Shown piece by piece: positions 9,150 through 17,469 of a DNA stretch of 64,000 bases. The position numbers were made by a program, and so were the translations under genes. The DNA comes from Nocardioides sp. S5. GTDB taxonomy: Bacteria > Actinomycetota > Actinomycetes > Propionibacteriales > Nocardioidaceae. The first letter of the stretch is position 1, and each line of letters opens with the position of its first letter. A model generated the notes under the pieces. That model had not been told where the DNA came from. It searched no databases and saw only the letters and a list, made by a program, of their open reading frames with translations. Location of the stretch: positions 3,472,001 to 3,536,000 of the forward strand of contig NZ_CP022296.1 in NCBI RefSeq assembly GCF_017310035.1, given 5' to 3'.

Positions 9150-9278
9150 GATTCCTGGATCATCTCGCTTCCCCAGCAGGTGCTGGATTCAGCGTGTCCA
9201 AGAACCGGGGTCAGGCCCCAAGGACGTCAAGCACCTGACAGGACCCCATGAATCGGTCCGGCTCGTGTGAGAGCCGGT

Positions 9279-10110
9279 TCAGTGGATGCAGGCGGCAGCG
9301 TATCGAGCCGGGGTGAGGTAGCCCAGGGATGAGTGCCGCCGGTGGTGGTTGTATTCCTCCTTCCAGTCGCCGATGACGACCTTGGCGTGGGCCAGGGACC
9401 AGAACAGGTTGATGTTGAGGCATTCGTCGCGGAGCGTTCCGTTGAACGACTCGATGAAGGGGTTCTTCCAGGGCTCGCCGGGCGGGATGAACAACATCCC
9501 GGTCCGGCCGTAGGCCCAGTCGGCCAGCGTGGTCGCGTTCATCTCGGGTCCGTTGTCGAGCCGTAGCACCGCGGGTGCGGTCCGCCGGCTGCGCACGATC
9601 CGGTCGAGCTCGTCGGAGAGCTTCTCGGCGGTGATGGACCGCTCGACCAGGCCGCCGAGGCATTCACGGGTGTGCTCATCGATGACCGAGAGGATCTTGA
9701 TCGGACGGCCGTCGGTGGTGGAGTCGAACTGGAAGTCGATGGCCCACACTTGTTGGGTGCGTCCGCGACCGGGACCGGGCCGCTGGTGGAGGACCCGGCC
9801 CGCTTGCGTCGACGCACGACCACGCGCAGGCCTTCCTCGCGCCACAGCCGCTGGATCTTCTTGTGGTTCACCGTCCAGCCCTCACCGCGGGCGTCGTGGT
9901 AGGCCCGCCGGTGACCCCACCGCGGGTGCTTGCCGGCGTACTCCCGTAGCCACTCCCGAAGTGCCGCGTCCGGGTCCTCGGTCGTTTGGGAGACCGGCTG
10001 GTGGCGTTGTGTCGATCAGTGCTGCCCGACCACCCGGCAAACGAACCGTTCACTGACCCCGAGTACCTCGACGAGGTGGTGAACGGCTGCCCGCCGGCGG
10101 GCCGGGCTCA
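9279..10110 (-). pseudogene. IS3 type a OrfB, with internal stop and frameshift
   Basis: Integrase-core transposase. From the 5' side, LSPARRRAAVHHLVEVLGVS and ERFVCRVVGQH are read, then TGA at 10016-10018 where relatives have Arg, then STQRHQPVSQTTEDPDAALR and HKKIQRLWREEGLRVV. Near 9750 a one-base loss moves reading from DAPNK to VWAIDFQFDSTTDGRP (first Asp). RLDNGPEMNATT (second Asp) and NPFIESFNGTLRDECLN (Glu) follow to the stop at 9279. The same stop and frameshift occur in copy 2. Confidence 0.85.
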
Positions 10111-10389
10111 GAATTCCCCCTTGGCGATCTCCTTCAATGCCGCCTTCTCCAGCTCGGCCTCGGCCAGCAGCCGCTTCAAGGTGGCGTTCTCCCGCTCGAG
10201 CTCCTTGAGCCGCTTGGCGTCTTGGGCCTTGAGCCCGCCGAACTGGTTACGCCACCGGAAGTAGGTCTGCTCAGAGACCCCCAGCTGCCGGGCGACCTCG
10301 GCCACCTCGGCACCCTGGGCCAGAAGCCGGTCAGCGTCCTGAAGCTTGCGGACCACCTGCTCGGTGGTGTGTCGCTTCCTTGTTGTCAT
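10108..10389 (-). CDS. IS3 type a OrfA
   Basis: 93-residue helix-turn-helix subunit: MTTRKRHTTEQVVRKLQDAD, then GAEVAEVARQLGVSEQTYFRW and a coiled coil rich in Leu and Glu ending ALKEIAKGEF. Start ATG 10389. Intact here; the copy 2 homologue is split by IS30. Confidence 0.9.
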   Translation of the reverse strand: MTTRKRHTTEQVVRKLQDADRLLAQGAEVAEVARQLGVSEQTYFRWRNQFGGLKAQDAKRLKELERENATLKRLLAEAELEKAALKEIAKGEF

Positions 10390-10466
10390 GGGTCGAGCCT
10401 CTCCGCCCGCACACGCGGGCATCAAGACTCTCACTCGACCCGGACCGACCAGAGGGGGTCACGCCA

Positions 10467-10876
10467 CCGGCACCGGGTACGTCCACTCGGTCACCGCGAC
10501 CGCGGCGAACATCCACGACCTGGACGAGGCGGTCAATCTGGTGCGTGCCGATGACGAGGTCGTCTACGCCGATGCCGGCTACCAAGGAGCCGAGAAGCGG
10601 CCCGAGATCGCCGGGGACGAGCATCTATCGGGGGACGAGTGGCGAGTCGCTGCTCGCAAGGGCGTGCTGGAGACGATGACCGATCACGACGGCGCGTTGG
10701 AGTCGCGCAAGGCGTCGGTGCGGGCGACGGTCGAGCATCCGGTCTTGATCGTCAAGCGTGACTTCGGGTTCACCAAGACCCGCTACTGCGGCATCGGGAA
10801 GAACCTGAACCACCTACACATGCTGTTCGCCTCGGCGAACTGGTTGATGCGGGCACGTGCCGTCGCTCCAATGTGA
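10467..10876 (+). pseudogene. IS5-family transposase, C-terminal half
   Basis: Reads GTGYVHSVTATAANIHDLDE, then EVVYADAGYQGAEKR (second catalytic Asp region), VEHPVLIVKRDFGFTKTRYC (YREK-like C-terminal region) and LFASANWLMRAR to the stop at 10876. It starts abruptly at the IS3 type a end. Its N-terminal part (ending KAHIGVDAG) is at 26465-26684 beside the other IS3 copy. The two pieces share CCGG at the break and rejoin in frame as VDAGTGYVHSV. Confidence 0.85.
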
Positions 10877-11159
10877 TGACGGCCAGGCGTCAGCCAGCCG
10901 AAACCTCCCACCAGCGCTCCGAACACCGGGCCCCGGGGTGCCGTACCAGGGCTCTGACAGCCCCCTCAGCGTCACCCAATGGCTGCGGTCGGCTCCCTCG
11001 CACGCGAACTGGCCTGTTGATCAGCGCATCCCTAGAGACACCTCCCGCTGGTCAGCCAACGGTCACCATTTGATGGCGGGGAGTAGTTCGTGATTTCCGG
11101 CAGGACTGCGCCCCGTATCATGCGCATGCCGGTGCGGGGGAGTCTCAGCCGAAAGCCCC

Positions 11160-11570
11160 TTACTGGCGGTCACGGAGCAGGAAACTTCCGGACGCGGTGG
11201 CGATCAAGACACCGTCGAGGTTAAGAACTTCGGCACGCGCATGAGCGATCGACCGTCCGGCACGCAGCACGACCGCATCGCACTCGAGGTCGTGCGCCGC
11301 TGCCGATCGCAGGTAACTGACGGATAGGTCGATTGTCGGCCCCAGTCTTGGGTGCACGACGGACAGCACGGACCAGCCCATGGTCATGTCGCATAGCGTT
11401 GCGATCACCCCGCCCTGGACGACCCCGAGCATCTGCAGGTAGTGAGACCGGAACGGCATCCGCAGCCGGGCCTTTCCGTTTGCGCAGGAGAGAACGCGGA
11501 CCCCCATGTGACCCGCCAGGAGATGCGGAGCGAAACCCAGGTCCATCAACTCGTCAAACGATTCGGTCAC
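11160..11570 (-). CDS. PaaI-family acyl-CoA thioesterase (hotdog fold)
   Basis: 136-residue hotdog thioesterase that probably hydrolyses surplus or dead-end acyl-CoA to recycle CoA. GVVQGGVIATLCDMTMGWSV is the central hotdog helix; the QGG...CD pattern corresponds to the HGG...D motif of PaaI-type enzymes, with Gln in place of His. TIDLSVSYLRSAA and VLRAGRSIAHARAEV are the following strands. It is the last gene of the minus-strand operon that starts at 18611, overlapping the acyl-CoA ligase by 17 bases. Cytoplasmic. Confidence 0.85.
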   Translation of the reverse strand: MTESFDELMDLGFAPHLLAGHMGVRVLSCANGKARLRMPFRSHYLQMLGVVQGGVIATLCDMTMGWSVLSVVHPRLGPTIDLSVSYLRSAAAHDLECDAVVLRAGRSIAHARAEVLNLDGVLIATASGSFLLRDRQ

Positions 11571-13149
11571 TAGTCGACCCGTCCTCCTGGAGGAACCGCT
11601 GCTTCAGCACGAACTTCTGAATCTTGCCACTTCCGGTCTTTGGGAATTCGTCTATAAGGACGATATGACGGGGCACCTTGAACCACGCGAGTCGCTCCTT
11701 CAGGTGCGCCCGAAGGGCCTCCGGGCTGGCGCTCGCGGCAGGCAATAGCTGCACGTACGCGACACCGACCTCATCCAGCCGCTCGTCTGGCACCCCGATC
11801 AGCGCGGCCATCGCCACGGCTGGGTGCCGCATGAGCAGAGTCTCCACCTCGATGGGGTCGACGTTTTCGCCGCCGACGCGCAGGATCTCCTTGATCCTGC
11901 CCGCAAAACGGACAAAGCCCTCGGGAGTGATCGACGCCGCGTCCCCGGTGCGGAACCAGCCCTCGCTGTCGAGAACCTCCTCCGTGGCCGCCGGCTTCTT
12001 GTAGTAGCCGAGCATCACCGGGTGCCCCCGGACAACTAGCTCGCCGACGGTGTCCGAACTGAGTGTCTCGCCATCCGGGCCGACGACCTTCACCTCAAAG
12101 CCAGGAAGTGGCTTGCCGACGGTATCGGCGCGGAACCCCATCGGATCGTCCAGAGTGCAAAGGGTGGTGATCGATGTTGTCTCGGTCATTCCGTAGACAT
12201 TGACGGCTGGCCCCATCCTCTCCGTCGTTAGCCGCACCAGGTCCCCGGTTCCCGGGGTGAGGCAGAGTCGGACCGAGGACAAGTCACGCTTGTCGAAATC
12301 CTCATGCTGCATCTGGTCGTAGTACATAGTGCTGATGCCGTAGACCACAGTGGCCCGCTCGCGCTCCATTAACTCCAGCGACCTGGCTACGTCGTACTCC
12401 TCGACCAGAACAATCTTCCCCCCAGCGTACAAATATGTGACCACCGCCGCAGCTCCGAAGACATGATAGAGCGGCAAGTAGAGAACCACGGCGTCCTGCG
12501 GCGACAGCTGCATCCGATCCGCGGCGTCTGCCATGTTACGAATGACCGCGTGCGAGTGCATCGCGCCCTTCGGGAACCCCGTGGTTCCTGACGTGTACAG
12601 CGTTAGCACCACGTCGTCCGGTCCGACCGACGCCTTGCGCTCGGCCAGCGCCTCCGGGCTTACCTCGTCCGCGCGCGCCAGCAACTCTTCGGCGCCAATC
12701 GCACCCGTCGGCACTGTCGCGCCCACAACTACCAACGTCCTCGCGCTCACCCGATCGTCCCGCAGCACCCTCAGGCCCTCGTCTGCCAGCGAGCGCCCGC
12801 GCACCTGCCCCCCCACAATGAACATCACTGAGTCCGACTGGCCGACGACATAGCCGATCTCGTCCACCTGGAAGGCGGTGTTGACGGGGACCAGCGCAGC
12901 CCCGATCTGAGCAAGAGCCAGGTGAATCAGGACCCACTCCAACCGGTTGGTCATCATCAACGAGACTCTGTCGCCGTGCGAGATACCCGCGGCCATTAGC
13001 GCCCTGGCCCAGACGTCGGCTTCCTCCGCAAGTCTCTGGAAGGTGCGCCGCTGGTCACCGAAGACGTACGCCTCGCGATCGCCGAACCGCTCAACCGCGC
13101 TCTCCAGCAGTTCCCCGATCGTAGCCTCACTCAGATCGATCGTCATCAT
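11554..13149 (-). CDS. FadD-type acyl-CoA synthetase (AMP-forming)
   Basis: 531-residue class I adenylate-forming enzyme that activates a carboxylic acid with ATP and CoA. P-loop TLYTSGTTGFPKG sits at 183-195. YGMTETTS (adenine site), GWFRTGDAASIT (ribose-binding Asp), the hinge GRIKEILRVGGENVDP and the C-terminal catalytic lysine motif PKTGSGKIQKF are all present. Start ATG ATG at 13149/13146 with AGAGGAG about 8 bases upstream. Preceded by about 157 bases without a gene and followed by a thioesterase. It probably supplies the CoA ester used by the dehydrogenase pair, SDR and thiolase upstream. Chain length or ring preference cannot be read. Confidence 0.92.
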   Translation of the reverse strand: MMTIDLSEATIGELLESAVERFGDREAYVFGDQRRTFQRLAEEADVWARALMAAGISHGDRVSLMMTNRLEWVLIHLALAQIGAALVPVNTAFQVDEIGYVVGQSDSVMFIVGGQVRGRSLADEGLRVLRDDRVSARTLVVVGATVPTGAIGAEELLARADEVSPEALAERKASVGPDDVVLTLYTSGTTGFPKGAMHSHAVIRNMADAADRMQLSPQDAVVLYLPLYHVFGAAAVVTYLYAGGKIVLVEEYDVARSLELMERERATVVYGISTMYYDQMQHEDFDKRDLSSVRLCLTPGTGDLVRLTTERMGPAVNVYGMTETTSITTLCTLDDPMGFRADTVGKPLPGFEVKVVGPDGETLSSDTVGELVVRGHPVMLGYYKKPAATEEVLDSEGWFRTGDAASITPEGFVRFAGRIKEILRVGGENVDPIEVETLLMRHPAVAMAALIGVPDERLDEVGVAYVQLLPAASASPEALRAHLKERLAWFKVPRHIVLIDEFPKTGSGKIQKFVLKQRFLQEDGSTSDRIV

Positions 13150-13306
13150 CGCTAGTGCTCCTCTTCCATTCTACGTGAATCAGTTCTGTGCCAGTTGCCG
13201 GTTGCCGCCATGCGAGGCGGGATAGGGGTGCATCCCGACCTGTTCCTCTGCAGTCAGCTCATCGCGTGCAAGGTTCCCGCCCTCAGCGTCAGTCCTGGCG
13301 CTCACG

Positions 13307-14062
13307 TCAGCTCGCCATGTAGCTACCACCGTCGACGCACAGCACCTGTCCGGTGACGTAGCTCGCGGCTTCGCTGGCAAGGAACTGGAAGGCCTGAGCC
13401 ACCTCGTCGGTCTCCGCCCAGCGGCGGAGCGGAATCCGGTCGAGGTACTGCTGCGCGAACCGTTCGTCGGTGCGGATAGTCTCCGTCATCTTCGTGGCTG
13501 CGGCCGGCGATACCGCGTTGACCCGGATTCCGCACCGGCCGAGCTCACGGGCAGCGGACTTGGTGATCGCCGTGATCGCGCCCTTGGCCGCCGCGTAGTT
13601 GATCTGGCCCACCGTGCCGGCCAGGCCGGCGGACGACGTGACATTGATGATCGACCCTCCAGCCCCGGTCGCCCTCATGGCGCGGGCCGCTTCCCTCGTG
13701 CCGAGGAAGGTGCCACGGACATGGACGCGGATGACGAGGTCGAAGTCGTCCACCTCCATCCTGTAGAGCATGGCCGGACGAGTGACACCTGCATTGTTGA
13801 CCCAGACTCCTAGTACGCCCAGGTGTGGGACAACGGCCTGTGCGATGCGCGCCACGTCGCCCTCGTCACCCACGTCTGCCACAACTGCCACGACGCGGTG
13901 GCCGAGCTCGTTGAGCTTTTCCACGGCGGCATGAACCGCGTCCTCGTCGCGGTCGACCAGCACCACCCCGGCACCAGCCTCAGCCAGCGCGGTTGCAACG
14001 GCTAGGCCGATGCCCTGCGCGGCGCCGGTCACCACGGCCGCTCGTCCGTTGAGATCACGCAC
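13307..14062 (-). CDS. Short-chain dehydrogenase (FabG-like, 3-hydroxyacyl-CoA dehydrogenase)
   Basis: 251-residue classical SDR: TGAAQGIG at 12-19, NNAG at 89-92, catalytic Ser143/144, Tyr156 and Lys160 (INYAAAKG), and a C-terminus ending VDGGSYMAS. It probably oxidises the 3-hydroxyacyl-CoA made in this pathway. GTG 14062 is used because GGAGG is a few bases upstream. The start overlaps the thiolase stop by 8 bases, so the two are translationally coupled and form the dehydrogenation-thiolysis end of the operon. Confidence 0.9.
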   Translation of the reverse strand: MRDLNGRAAVVTGAAQGIGLAVATALAEAGAGVVLVDRDEDAVHAAVEKLNELGHRVVAVVADVGDEGDVARIAQAVVPHLGVLGVWVNNAGVTRPAMLYRMEVDDFDLVIRVHVRGTFLGTREAARAMRATGAGGSIINVTSSAGLAGTVGQINYAAAKGAITAITKSAARELGRCGIRVNAVSPAAATKMTETIRTDERFAQQYLDRIPLRRWAETDEVAQAFQFLASEAASYVTGQVLCVDGGSYMAS

Positions 14063-15215
14063 TAGGGCCCTCCAGCACGGTTATCGCGGACACTGCTGTC
14101 GGTCCGCCTACATTGTGAGCAAGGGCCCATTTGGCCCCATCGACCTGATTGACCGCATGGCCACGTAGCTGCTCGAACAGCTCGGTGCACTGAGCGATTC
14201 CGGTGGCGCCCGGTGGGTGTCCTTTGGACAGAAGCCCGCCGCTCGGGTTGACCGGGAGCGAGCCGCCGATGGACGTCTCCTCCTTCTCGAGCAGACGCGG
14301 CGCCTCACCCCGACCGCAGAAACCGAGGTCCTCGTACGTCATCATCTCCACGCCCGTGAAGCAGTCGTGCACCTCGGCGACATTGATGTCCTGCGGGCCG
14401 ATGCCCGCCATCGCGAAGGCTTGCTTCGCAGCCCGCCTGGTCGCTGCGAACGAAGAGAGATCCTCCTTGTGGGCGTGCATGATCCTGTCCATCCCAGTGC
14501 CGACTCCGCGAACCCACACCGGGTGATCGGTGTACCGGTTGGCGATGTCCTTGCTGACCAGAAGGACGGCGGCCGCGCCGTCACTCTGCGGCACACAGTC
14601 GAGAAGACCGAACGGCTCGACGACCATGGGTGCATTGAGCACCTGTTCCATGCTCACCTCGAACCGGAGGTGTGCGTGGGGGTTCGTGGCACCGTTGTGA
14701 TGGTTCTTCATCGCTACACGAGCCAGGTGCTCGCGGGTTGCCCCGAACTCATGCATGTACCGAGCCACGTGAAGAGCGAAGCTTCCCGGTGAGATGAGCC
14801 CGAGCGGAAGGTCCCACGCCATGTCTCGGTTGGTGGACATCCATTCCCAGAAGGTCGAGCTGGACGAGGTGTCACGCACTTTGTCGGCGCCCAGGACGAG
14901 TGCGACGTTGACATACCCTCCGCCGACGGCGTACACCGCCTGCCGGATCGCGTCGTTCCCACTGGCACAAGCGTTCTCGACCCTGGTCACCGGGATGTCG
15001 AGGAGCCCGCACGTGTCCGCGAGCAGTCCAGCCGGGAAACCGTCCACGCTTTGGACCTCGCTAAACCACGCGGCGCCGATCTCGTCGGCCCGCATGCCCT
15101 TGTCGACGCTGTCCAACGTCGCCTGGAACGCCTTCGCGACCATGTCCTTGAGGCTCTGGTGGAAGAGCTCGCCGAACGGGATCATCCCGGCGCCGACGAT
15201 CGCGACCTCTCTCAT
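14055..15215 (-). CDS. SCP-x type thiolase with complete catalytic triad
   Basis: 386-residue thiolase of the lipid-transfer/SCP-x group. Nucleophile Cys83 lies in ENACASGNDAI, His283 in EVHDCFTG and His333 in GHPPGATG, so it can do true thiolysis, unlike the homologue at 44471. ATG 15215 with GAGGAG upstream; its start overlaps the stop of the HMG-synthase-like/DUF35 gene by 4 bases. Thiolases of this group usually work with a DUF35 protein, and here that partner domain is fused to the adjacent gene product. Likely releases acetyl- or propionyl-CoA from a 3-keto intermediate. Confidence 0.9.
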   Translation of the reverse strand: MREVAIVGAGMIPFGELFHQSLKDMVAKAFQATLDSVDKGMRADEIGAAWFSEVQSVDGFPAGLLADTCGLLDIPVTRVENACASGNDAIRQAVYAVGGGYVNVALVLGADKVRDTSSSSTFWEWMSTNRDMAWDLPLGLISPGSFALHVARYMHEFGATREHLARVAMKNHHNGATNPHAHLRFEVSMEQVLNAPMVVEPFGLLDCVPQSDGAAAVLLVSKDIANRYTDHPVWVRGVGTGMDRIMHAHKEDLSSFAATRRAAKQAFAMAGIGPQDINVAEVHDCFTGVEMMTYEDLGFCGRGEAPRLLEKEETSIGGSLPVNPSGGLLSKGHPPGATGIAQCTELFEQLRGHAVNQVDGAKWALAHNVGGPTAVSAITVLEGPSA

Positions 15216-16417
15216 GACTGCTCCTCAGGTTGAAAGGCGTACCCGTAGTCGGGGATGCCGGCTCTCGTGGCGATCCGCCGAAGCACCAGCTGTCCTGTGG
15301 CGCCGATGCCGGCTCGGCCCGGCTCGTGATCTGTCACGTGCGCCAGGACGCGGACATCGCTGCCGGCGAGGTCGACCACGGCGAGTGAGTAAGGGACGGT
15401 CTTGCCAGGCACGGCTGCCCTGACGGTGACGACGGAGTAGATGCTCGCGGCGCGAGGCAGCGGCTTTAGGCTCTGGGAGTACATCGAACCGCACGTCTGG
15501 CAGCGGACCCGTGGTGGATAGTGCACCGTTCCGCAGGGACAAACACCGGCCTTCAATCCGACCTTGGCCTCGAATGCTCGCTCGTACGCAGCCAGGGACG
15601 CCGGGAGCTCGATCGAACCCACAGGAGTCTGCGCCGCACCGGCAGGCCAGGGCTCTCGTTCCTCGACGAACACCGGCAGGGCACCGTCGACCGTCACCCG
15701 GACAGCCAGTCCGTGGCCGTTTTCGACGCCGACCAGGCGGGTGGACCCCGTGACGTCGGACAGGCAAGCCAGGACGAGCAGTGGGGATGCCGCTTCCACC
15801 TCCGCGACGCCGTGCTCTGCCTTCGGTGCGAGCCTTCGGACCTCCTGCTCCGGGACGCCGGCTACAGCGAGCGATTCCGGTTCGAGGTCGTCGGCGAGTC
15901 CCTGGATCACGCGCTTCCAGCCGCGCTCCCGCAACAGCCGGGGATCGTCATACAGCAGATCGGCGGCACCCGGCAGTGGCACCGTGCGCACCGGGACGCT
16001 GTGGCGCACCTGGCCGCATCGCTCGATCGAGACCGGGCCCGGACCTACCAGCGCTGCCGCAGAGGCGGTGGGGGTCTTCTGGTCGATAGCGATCACCAGA
16101 GTCCCGGGAGCAGACGAGAGCAGCGCGTCCAGGGTTTCGGGGGCGCCACCGAGCCTCTCGACGAGAGGCGTGCCCGGGTCGAGCCCAAGGCCTTCGAGTA
16201 CCACCTCTGGTGTGGTCCCGAGCAAGGCGTCCGGGCGACGGCCCACCAGGACCACCCGGTCGACGGACGCGAGGTGCGACCCGAGCAGGCGTCCCGACGA
16301 GATGGCCAGGGTTGCGGAGTCCTCATCGTTCCCCGCCATCCGACGACCACGCTTGTCAGCCCAGACCGGGCGATATGTTGCGAGGGCACTGATCTCCACT
16401 GCTTCTCCCCTGTTCAT
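15212..16417 (-). CDS. HMG-CoA-synthase-like domain fused to DUF35 zinc-ribbon/OB-fold
   Basis: 401 residues. The N-terminal about 270 residues resemble a thiolase-fold HMG-CoA synthase (ISALATYRPVWADKRG at the start, repeated half near 210-260), but the cysteine position carries no Cys (LVERLGGAPETLDALL), so it is probably structural. The C-terminal part is DUF35: a rubredoxin-like ribbon with Cys293, Cys295, Cys306 and Cys309 (CPCG...CQTCG), then an OB fold. ATG 16417 is preferred over an upstream frame because it overlaps the previous stop as ATGA and the fold starts there. DUF35 partners support thiolases and hydratases on sterol-like CoA esters, which fits its place between a dehydrogenase pair and a thiolase. 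Confidence 0.83.
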   Translation of the reverse strand: MNRGEAVEISALATYRPVWADKRGRRMAGNDEDSATLAISSGRLLGSHLASVDRVVLVGRRPDALLGTTPEVVLEGLGLDPGTPLVERLGGAPETLDALLSSAPGTLVIAIDQKTPTASAAALVGPGPVSIERCGQVRHSVPVRTVPLPGAADLLYDDPRLLRERGWKRVIQGLADDLEPESLAVAGVPEQEVRRLAPKAEHGVAEVEAASPLLVLACLSDVTGSTRLVGVENGHGLAVRVTVDGALPVFVEEREPWPAGAAQTPVGSIELPASLAAYERAFEAKVGLKAGVCPCGTVHYPPRVRCQTCGSMYSQSLKPLPRAASIYSVVTVRAAVPGKTVPYSLAVVDLAGSDVRVLAHVTDHEPGRAGIGATGQLVLRRIATRAGIPDYGYAFQPEEQS

Positions 16418-17469
16418 GTTTGGGTCACAGACGGCCAGAGGGCGTCCGCACCTTGGTCCCTCACGAGCTCCCCCAGGCGTTGCTCCCACTGGCCTTCGGT
16501 CCCGTTCTCGTCGCGCCAGGACCAGAGCCGCCGAGTGAAATGCTGCAGGCGGTGCTCACGCGTAAAGCCGATGGCTCCGTGGATCTGGTGGGCGATCGTG
16601 GCCACCGTCGTCGCGGACCGCGCGCTGCGGACCCTTGCGGAAAGGATCGCCAACTGAGCTTCCGGTCCTTCGGACATGGCTGCCTGCACGGCACCCTCGG
16701 CGGAAGCTCCGGCCACCAGCACCTCACCGGTGAGAAGCGAGATCTGTTGCCGTACCGACTGGAACGACGCCAGGGGCTTTCCGAACTGCTCACGTTCCTT
16801 CACGTACCGGACACACAGGTCGAGAACCCGGTCCAGCGCTCCCGCCAGCAACAACGAGGTGGCAAGTGCCCGGCGTACGTCGAGCTCGGAGCCCAGCCGC
16901 GACTCGACCTCACGAACGGATGCCTTGAAGACGTGGGCGTCCAACGTCACGCGACCGCAAGGTTCGCCAGCCGCGTTCGTGCCTGCCTCGACATTGGTGC
17001 TCGACGAGTCCACTTCGGTGATGACAAGGCCCTCTGAGGACTCGGCCAGCAGGATCATCGAGTCCGAGACTGCTGCCCATGGGACGTCGCTCACGGATCC
17101 CGTGATCAGCCAGCCTTGATCTGTGCTGTCAGCACGCAGGCCGGATCCGGAAACCACGACAACGGCCCCACTGCGGTGAGGCAGGCCGGTCCGCGCCCGT
17201 AGCCACGGCGCTACCAGGAGTGCGTCTCCAACAGGGACCGGCGCGGCGAACGCTGCACAGAGCCTGACGATGGCTGCCGCGTCGGTCAGGTCACCCCCGG
17301 CACCTCCCTCAGCCTCAGGGCGCCCCACCTCCAGCAGCTCGAGCTCGGTCAGAGTCTTCCACAGCTCGCTGTCCAGGGTCCCTTCTGCGGCCTCCACTCG
17401 CTCCGGGGAGCAGGCGTCGGACAGGACGCTGGTCAGCATCTGCCGCAGCTCGTCGCGTTCGTCGGTCAC
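16414..17469 (-). CDS. Acyl-CoA dehydrogenase, smaller member of a probable heteromeric pair
   Basis: 351-residue acyl-CoA dehydrogenase family protein: all-alpha N-domain, a shortened middle beta-domain (VVVVSGSGLRADS) and a C-terminal domain with YVKEREQFGKPLASFQSVRQ, the FAD-contacting block of the family. The C-terminus lacks the usual GGTNEIQR segment. GTG 17469 overlaps the stop of the larger dehydrogenase at 17466-18611 (GTGA). Adjacent, coupled dehydrogenases of unequal type form alpha2-beta2 tetramers in steroid side-chain degradation (ChsE1/ChsE2, FadE28/FadE29); the same is inferred here. Confidence 0.85.
   Translation of the reverse strand: MTDERDELRQMLTSVLSDACSPERVEAAEGTLDSELWKTLTELELLEVGRPEAEGGAGGDLTDAAAIVRLCAAFAAPVPVGDALLVAPWLRARTGLPHRSGAVVVVSGSGLRADSTDQGWLITGSVSDVPWAAVSDSMILLAESSEGLVITEVDSSSTNVEAGTNAAGEPCGRVTLDAHVFKASVREVESRLGSELDVRRALATSLLLAGALDRVLDLCVRYVKEREQFGKPLASFQSVRQQISLLTGEVLVAGASAEGAVQAAMSEGPEAQLAILSARVRSARSATTVATIAHQIHGAIGFTREHRLQHFTRRLWSWRDENGTEGQWEQRLGELVRDQGADALWPSVTQT

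Larger units (their letters stand above)
7857..9217 (-). mobile_element. IS3-family element type b, complete
   Basis: Imperfect terminal repeats GGCCTTACCCCCGGTTCTTG (left) and, inverted, GGCCTGACCCCGGTTCTTGG (right) enclose two overlapping genes on the minus strand. CCAAGG is repeated at 7851-7856 and 9218-9223, and joining the outer sequences restores the IS110 reading NAK-DVKHL, so this is a clean insertion with a 4-6 bp duplication. Both genes are open, so this copy could be active. Confidence 0.85.
9236..10466 (-). mobile_element. IS3-family element type a, copy 1 (mismatched flanks)
   Basis: Ends TGACAGGACCCC (9236) and, inverted, TGGCGTGACCCCC (10466). Copy 2 at 26685-29228 is essentially identical outside its IS30 insertion; the one difference noticed near the right end is GACCGACCAG versus GACCGAACAG. 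The left flank is CACC inside an IS110 gene and the right flank is CCGG inside an IS5 gene, so the two sides come from different insertion events. Confidence 0.85.

Noticed and set aside
15521..16657. Long plus-strand frames opposite the DUF35 fusion and dehydrogenase genes
   Set aside because: Shadow frames of strongly supported minus-strand genes; no family resemblance.
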